Positions 1-5,274 of a stretch of 5,506 nt of DNA are shown here, in pieces (positions within the stretch are counted from its first letter, which is position 1; each line of letters begins with the position of its first letter). The position numbers and the translations under genes are program-made. The notes beneath the pieces were generated by a model, which was not told where the DNA came from, did not search any database, and saw only the letters and a program-made list of their open reading frames with translations. Source of the stretch: an uncultured Helicobacter sp. (GTDB lineage Bacteria > Campylobacterota > Campylobacteria > Campylobacterales > Helicobacteraceae); NCBI GenBank assembly GCA_944325475.1, contig CALVAF010000134.1, positions 1-5,506 of the forward strand, in the 5' to 3' direction.

Positions 1-87
1 CACTCCAATGCGTGGTGGTATATGAGGCTTGCAGAGAAGAGAAACTTAGACTTGTTTGCATCATTTCTCCTTAAAATTCTAAAGTAA
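1..87 (+). CDS. C-terminal end of an unidentified protein (partial)
   Basis: Frame 1 is open from the left edge to a TAA at 85-87 and encodes 28 residues beginning HSNAWWYMRLAEKR and ending FASFLLKILK. Mixed charged residues followed by an amphipathic, Leu/Phe-rich end look like a real protein C-terminus, and codon use resembles the neighbours. The stretch is too short to assign a family. It lies 248 bases upstream of gdhA on the same strand, and that gap contains its own promoter-like sequence, so an operon with gdhA is not supported. It could be a chance open stretch, but the edge position and the composition change right after the stop favour a real gene end. Confidence 0.55.
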   Translation, partial: HSNAWWYMRLAEKRNLDLFASFLLKILK

Positions 88-203
88 CATAAACAATATC
101 GGTTAATTTCAAAAAATCTTAAGCAAAAAATTAAAAATTTTGATTCTTAAACAAAAATTTTACAAGTTTAACTCATAAAAATACCCTATATTTCGAAATT
201 TAC

Positions 204-234
204 TTGCATTTTATTTTTCCAGAAAAAATATAAT
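204..234 (+). promoter_or_regulatory. Candidate sigma-70 promoter of gdhA
   Basis: A perfect TATAAT -10 box lies at 229-234, with a TTGCAT -35-like hexamer at 204-209 (19-base spacer, slightly long). The -35 box is often weak in Helicobacter/Campylobacter, so the -10 box carries most of the evidence. Transcription would begin near 241, giving a leader of about 95 bases before the gdhA ATG. That leader contains the 262-277 palindrome. Confidence 0.5.
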
Positions 235-261
235 TCTACAAAATATCTTAAAAAAAAATTT

Positions 262-277
262 TAATCTTATAAGATTA
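262..277. repeat. 16-base perfect palindrome in the gdhA leader (possible operator)
   Basis: TAATCTTATAAGATTA is its own reverse complement with no spacer. It lies about 30 bases downstream of the candidate -10 box and 58 bases before the gdhA start, a position compatible with an operator for a dimeric regulator acting as a roadblock. AT-rich DNA makes chance palindromes more likely, and I cannot match it to a named regulator: it is not the spaced inverted repeat reported for Helicobacter Fur or NikR. Confidence 0.35.
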
Positions 278-335
278 GATTAATTAAAGTATTAATAGAA
301 TTCCACTCACATTTATTTTAACAAAAGGAGATTTT

Positions 336-1688
336 ATGTCATACACACAAGATGTCATCGCAAAAGTCCAAAAGCTCTATCCCGACCAAGTAGAGTTCCA
401 TCAAGCAGTTAAAGAAGTTTTAGAATCTATCAAACCCGCTTTGCAAAAAGATAAAAGATATGAAAAATTTAAAGTTTTAGAAAGAATCGTGATTCCAGAG
501 CGACAAATTAATTTTCGTGTCACTTGGGAAGATGACAAGGGAGAAATCCATGTCAATCGTGGCTATCGAATCGAGTTTAGCTCCCTGCTTGGACCTTATA
601 AGGGTGGTTTGCGATTCCACCCAAGCGTAACAGAGGGAATTATCAAGTTTTTAGGCTTTGAACAAATCTTCAAAAACTCTCTCACTGGGCTTGCCATGGG
701 TGGTGGGAAAGGCGGAAGTGACTTTGACCCCAAAGGCAAAAGCGATAGGGAAGTGATGCGATTTTGTCAGGCTTTTATGAATGAATTATACCGCCACATT
801 GGCGCGCATACTGATGTCCCTGCCGGCGATATTGGCGTAGGTGGAAGAGAAATCGGATATCTTTTTGGACAATACAAAAAACTTACCAACCGCTATGATG
901 GCGTGCTAACAGGCAAATCTCTGCTTTGGGGTGGAAGCTTAGTTAGGACAGAGGCAACTGGCTATGGTAGCGTGTATTTTGCTGAAGAAATGCTAAAACA
1001 CAGCGAATTTGGCTCACTAGAGGGCAAAACCTGCCTTGTCTCTGGAAGTGGAAATGTCGCGATTTACACAATCGAAAAACTCCAACAACTTGGTGCAAAA
1101 CCCATAACTATCAGCGATTCCAAAGGTATGGTTTATGATGAGAGTGGGATTGACCTCAAACTTTTAAAAGAAATCAAAGAAGTCAGACGCGAAAGCCTAG
1201 AATCCTATGTCAAAGAAAGACCAAGCGCAAAATACACAAGTATAAAAGACTATCCAAGCGACCACAATCCGCTTTGGGCTATCCCTGCGTTTGCAGCCTT
1301 CCCAAGCGCTACGCAAAATGAAATCAACGCAAAAGATGCAGATAATCTCCTTAAAAATGGTTGCAAATGCATAAGCGAGGGAGCAAACATGCCCTCAACG
1401 ATTGAAGCGGTGCATAAATTCCTCAATGCCAAAATCTGCTATGGACCGGGCAAAGCGGCTAATGCTGGTGGAGTGGCAACAAGTGGTCTAGAAATGAGTC
1501 AAAATGCCTCAATGACTTCATGGACTTTTGAAGAAGTGGATAAAAAACTCCACAATATTATGCAAAATATCTATGCAAACGCAAGTGAGACTGCAAAGGA
1601 ATTTGGTGAGCCTACAAACCTCGTATTAGGTGCAAATATTGCTGGATTCCGTAAGGTTGCTAATGCGATGATTGAACAGGGCTTGTGA
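336..1688 (+). CDS. gdhA: NADP-dependent glutamate dehydrogenase
   Basis: This 450-residue cytoplasmic enzyme converts 2-oxoglutarate plus ammonium to glutamate with NAD(P)H, a main route of ammonia assimilation. The length and motifs match the hexameric family of about 450 residues. The substrate domain has GPYKGGLRFHP (86-96), FKNSLT (112-117) and MGGGKGGSDFDP (121-132), where Lys125 is the expected catalytic lysine, then DVPAGDIGVGGREIG (160-174) with the catalytic aspartate Asp165. The Rossmann domain has GSGNVA (237-242) and ITISDSKG (257-264). A serine-aspartate pair after the second strand, not a lone acidic residue, agrees with NADP use, but that is inference. NAGGVATSG (376-384) closes the active site. 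The ATG is supported by AAGGAG at 325-330, five bases upstream. The gene appears monocistronic, with its own promoter region and hairpins downstream. All key residues are present. Confidence 0.97.
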   Translation: MSYTQDVIAKVQKLYPDQVEFHQAVKEVLESIKPALQKDKRYEKFKVLERIVIPERQINFRVTWEDDKGEIHVNRGYRIEFSSLLGPYKGGLRFHPSVTEGIIKFLGFEQIFKNSLTGLAMGGGKGGSDFDPKGKSDREVMRFCQAFMNELYRHIGAHTDVPAGDIGVGGREIGYLFGQYKKLTNRYDGVLTGKSLLWGGSLVRTEATGYGSVYFAEEMLKHSEFGSLEGKTCLVSGSGNVAIYTIEKLQQLGAKPITISDSKGMVYDESGIDLKLLKEIKEVRRESLESYVKERPSAKYTSIKDYPSDHNPLWAIPAFAAFPSATQNEINAKDADNLLKNGCKCISEGANMPSTIEAVHKFLNAKICYGPGKAANAGGVATSGLEMSQNASMTSWTFEEVDKKLHNIMQNIYANASETAKEFGEPTNLVLGANIAGFRKVANAMIEQGL

Positions 1689-1712
1689 TAATTTTTTTAT
1701 CCTTGTTTTTAG

Positions 1713-1780
1713 CCTCCTTTTGGGGGGTAAAATTTTAAAATTTGAAGAATATTCCCAAGAATCTTCTCTAAATTTTAAAA
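1713..1780 (+). terminator. Hairpins downstream of gdhA (probable transcript end)
   Basis: Two adjacent structures follow the gdhA stop by 25 bases. The first is CCTCC (1713-1717), loop TTTT, then GGGGG (1722-1726, within a G6 run), a short stem with one U-G pair. The second is larger: TTTTAAAATTT plus GAAGA (1733-1748) pairs with TCTTC (1762-1766) and AAATTTTAAAA (1770-1780), 16 pairs with a three-base bulge (1767-1769) and a 13-base loop. Neither has the classic GC stem plus T-run, so the terminator call is tentative. Confidence 0.4.
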
Positions 1781-1797
1781 CCACCTATCTAAAATAA

Positions 1798-2319
1798 GCA
1801 AAGAACACGCATGAAATCTATGGAATTTGGAATGATAAAACCCTAAGTGTTTGCAACAACTACCCCCTAAATCCCCCACAATCTTAGCTAAAAACTTCCC
1901 AACCTTTTGCCCTAGATGGCAAGCTGTGGCTAGGCTATAAATCCTTTAAAAAAACTCTAGTATCATGAGAGATTCCAGCCTTGATACAAAAGAATGGCAA
2001 AAAGTCACTTACCATGTCTTTATGCGTCTAAATACATACAAGAATTGTAGCCCTTTAAAAAGGCGTGCCGTGCTTGAAAACTACCTTAAATCAAAATCCA
2101 TGACAAGCCCATTTGCAAAGCTATTTTCACGAAGTTATGGACAAAAAAGGTAAGGAAGTCATTATTCTTGATAATCACGCCTCTTATGGTAATTCTAATA
2201 CGCACAAATACAAACCCTATCAAAATATCAAATGCAAAGTAGTCAGCTATACACAAAGCAAAGGAAGGCTTAAAGGAAAGACTTGGGGCTGTGGCGTATT
2301 GGGTTACAAGAAGAATTAA
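1798..2319 (+). pseudogene. Decayed coding sequence of unknown family
   Basis: Protein-like sequence continues across three linked stretches on one strand. From 1798 one frame reads through HEIYGIWNDKTLSVCNNYP, meets an in-frame TAG (1885-1887), then continues in the same frame with LDGKLWLGYKSFKK. Around the seven-A run at 1948-1954 the coding sense moves to another frame (MRDSSLDTKEWQKVTYHVF... to ...SPFAKLF, open to a TAA at 2151-2153). Between about 2104 and 2136 it moves back to the first frame (HEVMDKKGKEVIILDNHASYG... to ...GVLGYKKN, stop 2317-2319). Each piece has ordinary amino-acid composition, and the joins fall where open frames overlap. No ATG with a Shine-Dalgarno sequence opens it, so the N-terminus is probably lost. 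I do not recognise the family. The 1965 and 2113 stretches could instead be two small ORFs, but neither has a ribosome-binding site and the second begins only with TTG. Confidence 0.45.
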
Positions 2320-2472
2320 GGGCTTTAAAAATTAATTCTAGATTCACCCACAAAGAGAAACCACCACCCCTAAAGTCTATCATTAATTACCAAATATAAC
2401 AAGCTTTATTAAAATAATCTCCTGTGATTCCCCATTTTTCCCTTCCCAAGAGATAGAGAATTTTAATTTTTA
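2320..2472. other. Spacer before marC
   Basis: No gene is seen. The stretch is AT-rich with stop codons in all frames and becomes promoter-like at its right end, where AT tracts precede the extended -10 box of the marC gene. Confidence 0.4.
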
Positions 2473-2481
2473 TGCTACAAT
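2473..2481 (+). promoter_or_regulatory. Extended -10 promoter of the marC-DUF455 unit
   Basis: TGCTACAAT is an extended -10 element (TG, one base, then TACAAT at 2476-2481) in a T/A tract beginning with TTTTAATTTT at 2461. No good -35 box is visible, which is usual for epsilonproteobacterial promoters. The predicted transcript start near 2488 gives a leader of about 22 bases containing the Shine-Dalgarno sequence. The element is nearly identical to that before selD (TGCTAGAAT). Confidence 0.55.
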
Positions 2482-2509
2482 CCTAAAAATTTTTCTCTAG
2501 GAATCGCAA

Positions 2510-3142
2510 ATGTTTGGAGAAATGTGGATTTTAACCCAACTTTATAGCATTTTACTTGCTACTATCACCATTTTAGCGGTTTTAAACCCCTTTGGGAATC
2601 TCCCCCAATTCATCACCATGACAGAGGAGCTAGAGACTTCCCTACGTCAGAGTCTTTTCCGCAATATTCTTTATACTTCCTTTATTATTGTTATCCTTTT
2701 TTTACTGATTGGTCCCTTTATTATGCGCTATTTGTTTAATGTGGATTTGAACGACTTGCGAATTGCTGGGGGTTTGCTTTTGATTCTTGTGAGCCTTAAA
2801 AACCTACTTTTTGACTCACACAAAAATAGTCACCACTACGAAACTACCGATAAAAGTGAGCTTTTAAGCCAAAGTATCGTGCCAATGGCATTCCCCATGC
2901 TAGTAGGTCCTGGCACACTCTCCACAGGCATTGTGATTTCTGAAGAAAATGGCACTTTCATCACTCTTAGTGCGGTGGTGGCTGCCTTTGCTTTTATGCT
3001 TATTTTATTTCATTTTGCCGCAACTATCGAGCGTGTTTTGGGGAAGCTTGTCTTACATGTCCTCTCTCGAATCGCTCTTGTTTTTATCATGGCAATGGGC
3101 GCAAAAATGATGATAATTGGGCTTAAAGCGACATTTGTTTAA
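2510..3142 (+). CDS. MarC-family (UPF0056) integral membrane protein
   Basis: This 210-residue inner-membrane protein has the MarC/UPF0056 hallmarks: NPFGNLPQF (26-34) near the end of the first membrane segment, a second glycine-rich hydrophobic segment IAGGLLLILVSL (85-96), and PMAFPMLVGPGTLSTG (125-140), the family's most conserved block. Hydrophobicity suggests six segments at roughly 9-28, 50-74, 84-101, 122-143, 150-171 and 186-207, with a polar His-rich loop (KNSHHYETTDKSE) at 105-117. Family length is about 200-220. The name comes from the E. coli mar locus, but antibiotic resistance is not an established role and the transported substrate is unknown. ATG 2510 is preceded by AGGAA at 2499-2503, six bases away. 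ATG 2522 (MWILTQ) is a less likely start because its GGAG is only two bases away. It is the first gene of a unit with the DUF455 gene. Confidence 0.92.
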   Translation: MFGEMWILTQLYSILLATITILAVLNPFGNLPQFITMTEELETSLRQSLFRNILYTSFIIVILFLLIGPFIMRYLFNVDLNDLRIAGGLLLILVSLKNLLFDSHKNSHHYETTDKSELLSQSIVPMAFPMLVGPGTLSTGIVISEENGTFITLSAVVAAFAFMLILFHFAATIERVLGKLVLHVLSRIALVFIMAMGAKMMIIGLKATFV

Positions 3143-3155
3143 GGAGACTCGTATA
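3141..3155 (+). promoter_or_regulatory. Shine-Dalgarno sequence and AUA initiator of the DUF455 gene
   Basis: AAGGAG at 3141-3146 is the best Shine-Dalgarno match near the gene, followed after six bases by ATA (3153-3155) in the reading frame. The first two bases of the motif belong to the marC stop codon TAA (3140-3142), so ribosomes ending marC sit on this site, pointing to translational coupling. In-frame TTG codons at 3117 and 3135 lie upstream of the motif and have none of their own. Confidence 0.6.
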
Positions 3156-3986
3156 GATCTTTTTACCGCACTCAAAACCTCCTTAGATGCCAAAAATGCA
3201 GAAGAAAAATGCACTCTAACCCAAGAAATTTGGGAGAATTTTCAACATTTCAAAATCACCCACGATTCAGCAATTCTCCCACTATCTACACCTACCTTTG
3301 CACACTTTTGTCAAATTATCCCACCCCACAAAGTCCCCCAAGGTAAATACCTCAAAAACGACCTCAACGTAGCCCATCTCCTGCATTCTATCGCCCATAT
3401 CGAATTTTCTGCTATCGACTTAGCGCTAGATTGCGCTTATCGCTTTAGGAATCTGCCTTTGGAATATTATCAAGCATGGGTAGAAGTGGCATTCCAAGAA
3501 GTCAATCATTTCCGCGCTTTAGAAAAATTGCTTCATTTAGTAGGCTTTAGATATGGCGATTTTGGGGTGCATACTTTGCTTTTTGATTCAATGAAAAGCT
3601 GCAATATCTTACTTGATAGAATTGCCCTTGTGCCAAGAGGAATGGAGGCTGTAGGCTTAGATGTCAATCCTTTTTTATACGCTAAAGTCCAAGCTAGCAG
3701 CCACCCTATCAAAGAAGATCTTCTGGGGGTTTTAGAAATGATTTTACAAGAGGAAATTTCGCATGTCTCTAAAGGGAATTTTTGGTTTCATTATCTGTGT
3801 GAGAAACAAAACATTCCCAAAAAAGAACGTGCAAAAACTTATTTGGAAATTCTTAAAAAATACCATTTTTCCTTCCCTAAAGCCAATGCTTCTTTTAACA
3901 CTCAAGCAAGAATCCAAGCTGGATTTACCAAAGAAGAGCTAACTTTGCTAAAAGATTGTGCCTTTGCCTCCAAAAACCCAAAATAA
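3153..3986 (+). CDS. DUF455-family ferritin-like diiron protein, probable AUA start
   Basis: A predicted soluble four-helix protein of 277 residues, counted from ATA 3153. It matches the DUF455 ferritin-like group, and the spacing of metal ligands is visible: Glu84 in AHIEFSAIDLAL on the first core helix, Glu116 and His119 in EVNHF on the second, Glu165 in RGMEAVGLDVNPF (162-174) on the third, and Glu201 and His204 in EEISHV on the fourth. This is an E, ExxH, E, ExxH diiron carboxylate arrangement. The reaction is not known; oxidase, hydroxylase or iron/redox roles are possible. The start is inferred from the Shine-Dalgarno sequence at 3141-3146 and from DLFTALKTSLDAKN giving a natural N-terminus. 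A longer TTG start at 3117 would overlap marC by 26 bases without a ribosome site. No in-frame ATG occurs until about residue 137. It ends at TAA 3984-3986 and is probably cotranscribed with marC. Confidence 0.88.
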   Translation: MDLFTALKTSLDAKNAEEKCTLTQEIWENFQHFKITHDSAILPLSTPTFAHFCQIIPPHKVPQGKYLKNDLNVAHLLHSIAHIEFSAIDLALDCAYRFRNLPLEYYQAWVEVAFQEVNHFRALEKLLHLVGFRYGDFGVHTLLFDSMKSCNILLDRIALVPRGMEAVGLDVNPFLYAKVQASSHPIKEDLLGVLEMILQEEISHVSKGNFWFHYLCEKQNIPKKERAKTYLEILKKYHFSFPKANASFNTQARIQAGFTKEELTLLKDCAFASKNPK

Positions 3987-3995
3987 TTAAGGCTA

Positions 3996-4184
3996 TCAAT
4001 TCCCATTGTTAAAAGAATCCCACTTCAAGCACATATGAGCACCCACCTCGCTTACACTTTTATAAGACATAGTCAAAACAAAAATCCATAATCTATAAAT
4101 CCAATAGACCACTTTTAGCCATTGTGAGAATTCCACCAAAAACAATCCATAATCAATGCAATCTTTATGGATTGTTTTCATCAT
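3996..4184 (-). CDS. Doubtful 62-residue hydrophobic small protein
   Basis: On the minus strand an ATG at 4184 (followed at once by a second ATG) is preceded by AAAAGG with a seven-base spacer, a usable Shine-Dalgarno site. The product would start MMKTIHKDCIDYG, have one likely membrane segment rich in Trp, Tyr, Leu and Val (about residues 14-38: FLVEFSQWLKVVYWIYRLWIF), and end in a polar tail KWDSFNNGN before TGA. The frame stays open upstream to a TTG at 4304 (102 residues), but no ribosome site supports that start. The inverted repeat overlaps its first codons. I recognise no family, and hydrophobic ORFs arise easily in AT-rich spacers, so it may well be non-coding. Confidence 0.2.
   Translation of the reverse strand: MMKTIHKDCIDYGLFLVEFSQWLKVVYWIYRLWIFVLTMSYKSVSEVGAHMCLKWDSFNNGN
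4139..4178. terminator. Perfect 14-bp inverted repeat, likely bidirectional terminator
   Basis: AAAACAATCCATAA (4139-4152) and TTATGGATTGTTTT (4165-4178) are exact reverse complements with a 12-base loop. The stem ends in A4/T4, so transcripts from either side end in a U-tract at the stem base, as for a bidirectional terminator. It lies between the converging DUF455 gene (stop 3986) and TauE/SafE gene (stop 4407). The distance from each stop is rather long (about 150-230 bases) and the stem is only moderately GC-rich. Confidence 0.5.
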
Positions 4185-4406
4185 TATAAAACCTTTTAGA
4201 CTAAAGTAATCTATAATTGGAATCACCCAAAGCCACCTTAAGGCATACAAGAGGTTTAGGGAATTTAAAAGAAATAGGGGTAATTTTAAACCAAGCCTTT
4301 GCAATGATACAACAAATCCCCAACACTATTCATTCTGCCCTTCTAAAACCTCCCAAACAACTCCCTATCACAAGAAACAAATGAAAAATAAAACTTTAAA
4401 AATCCA

Positions 4407-5186
4407 CTATCCAAAAAGTATTTTTTCAAACATCACTGCCAACACAAACACATACATCGCCAAAAGTGCGTATTTGTGCTTTTTAGAATCCACCACACTC
4501 AAAACCCAAATCCCAATCCTAACCCCCACCAAAGAAGCAATCCCTACAATGCAACCTTGCATATAATCTACATAACCATGCAAAGCCAAAGAAGTAAAGC
4601 CTGATATTGATGAGAAAATAATAAAAAATAATGAAATAGGCACAATGTTTTTAGAATTATATCCAAGATAATAGGCTAAAAGTGGGGCTAACATTATCCC
4701 CCCACCAATCCCCAATGAAATTGCAAAAATCCCAACTACACAGCCACAGCCCACTAAAAACAAAACCGACTTCCACCCCTTACCAACTCTACGTTCCCCA
4801 CCATAAGCATTAGTAAAGAAAAACCGCACAATACTATAAACAATAAAAAAACTAAACACAATTTCAAGCACACTTGAAGACACGCTAGAAACAATCACCC
4901 CACTAAAAGAAGCACCAATAAGCCCACCAATCCCAACATAAATGCCATCTTTGAAATCCAAATTTTTCTTTTTGTAATTCACATAAGTGCCATAAACCGA
5001 AGAAAAAATCATCTGCATAATTGAAATCCCAATAGCAATTTTAATGTCATTCCCAAGCAAAATCATCATCGGCACGATAATCGCCCCTCCACCAATCCCA
5101 AAAAACCCAGCTAAAATCCCAGCTAAAATCCCCACTGAAAGTAGCCCAACGACATTCCAAAAATCCAACACCAAAAATTCCATCAT
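4407..5186 (-). CDS. TauE/SafE-family membrane permease
   Basis: This 259-residue polytopic inner-membrane protein has the two-fold repeat typical of the TauE/SafE (DUF81) family. Each half carries a glycine signature at a hydrophobic turn: GFFGIGGGAIIVPMM (27-41) and ISLGIGGGIMLAPLL (146-160). About seven to eight membrane segments are visible, split by basic loops YKKKNLDFKD (71-80) and GGERRVGKGWK (119-129). Members move sulfur-containing or organic anions such as sulfite, sulfoacetate or taurine-derived compounds, but substrates are rarely known and none can be read here. The chosen start is ATG 5186, followed directly by ATG 5183, with AAGG five bases upstream. A TTG at 5234 would add 16 polar residues and has no ribosome site. 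It is transcribed divergently from selD across a spacer of about 85 bases. Confidence 0.9.
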   Translation of the reverse strand: MMEFLVLDFWNVVGLLSVGILAGILAGFFGIGGGAIIVPMMILLGNDIKIAIGISIMQMIFSSVYGTYVNYKKKNLDFKDGIYVGIGGLIGASFSGVIVSSVSSSVLEIVFSFFIVYSIVRFFFTNAYGGERRVGKGWKSVLFLVGCGCVVGIFAISLGIGGGIMLAPLLAYYLGYNSKNIVPISLFFIIFSSISGFTSLALHGYVDYMQGCIVGIASLVGVRIGIWVLSVVDSKKHKYALLAMYVFVLAVMFEKILFG

Positions 5187-5238
5187 TCTTGCCTTTGTTT
5201 TGAGATGCAATATTTTATTACAAAAATAAGTCAAAAAT

Positions 5239-5247
5239 TGCTAGAAT
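5239..5247 (+). promoter_or_regulatory. Extended -10 promoter of selD
   Basis: TGCTAGAAT is an extended -10 element (TG, C, then TAGAAT at 5242-5247), nearly identical to the marC element. A transcript starting near 5254 would have a leader of about 18 bases with GGAG at 5261-5264. The transcript contains no ATG in any frame before the selenocysteine codon, which bears on the start-codon question. Confidence 0.5.
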
Positions 5248-5260
5248 TCTAAAAAAATTT

Positions 5261-5274
5261 GGAGAATCATCATA
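5261..5274 (+). promoter_or_regulatory. Shine-Dalgarno sequence and AUA initiator of selD
   Basis: GGAG at 5261-5264 is followed after seven bases by ATA (5272-5274) in the selD frame. The frame is closed upstream by TAG at 5242-5244, and the open stretch before the UGA has no ATG or TTG. Its only conventional alternative is GTG 5302, which has no Shine-Dalgarno sequence and would remove most of the conserved residues before the active site. ATC at 5269 is also possible but closer than ideal. Confidence 0.55.

Larger units (their letters stand above)
88..335. other. AT-rich intergenic leader upstream of gdhA
   Basis: No gene is seen in these 248 bases; they are extremely A/T-rich. An imperfect hairpin can form at 119-150 (TTAAG at 119-123 with CTTAA at 146-150, then CAAAA at 124-128 with TTTTG at 138-142, with a three-base bulge). 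It could help end transcription of the upstream gene, but it has no GC-rich stem and no T-run, so this is weak. The right half holds the gdhA promoter candidate and the palindrome listed separately. Confidence 0.5.
3987..4406. other. Convergent spacer between the DUF455 and TauE/SafE genes
   Basis: These 420 bases separate two genes that face each other. They contain the 4139-4178 inverted repeat and a doubtful minus-strand small ORF, both listed separately. The sequence AATCCATAATC occurs twice, once just upstream of and once within the left arm of the repeat (starting near 4083 and 4144). I see no RNA gene and no convincing coding sequence in 4185-4406. Confidence 0.45.

Noticed and set aside
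1250..1432. Minus-strand open frame of 60 codons inside gdhA
   Set aside because: It lies wholly antisense within a strongly supported gdhA coding region and has no ribosome site or recognisable motif.
1722..1727. G6 run as a phase-variation tract
   Set aside because: It is shorter than typical contingency tracts of this group and lies downstream of a gene stop, not in a coding region or between promoter boxes.
2697..2703. T7 run in marC as a slippage site
   Set aside because: The frame is intact through the run and codes for a normal hydrophobic segment; seven bases is common in AT-rich genomes.
3117..3152. TTG 3117 start for the DUF455 protein
   Set aside because: No Shine-Dalgarno sequence precedes it, it overlaps marC by 26 bases, and it adds a basic 12-residue leader that translates the Shine-Dalgarno region itself.
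4381..4566. Plus-strand open frame of 61 codons at the 3' end of the permease gene
   Set aside because: It is antisense to the TauE/SafE coding region, with low-complexity Thr/Ile/Pro content typical of a shadow frame.
5044..5229. Plus-strand open frame of 61 codons over the 5' end of the permease gene
   Set aside because: It mirrors the glycine/isoleucine-rich first membrane repeat as Pro/Ile/Lys repeats; it is a shadow of the real minus-strand gene.
5187..5234. N-terminal extension of the permease to TTG 5234
   Set aside because: The 16 added residues are polar, unlike a family N-terminus, and have no Shine-Dalgarno site; ATG 5186 has AAGG at a good distance.
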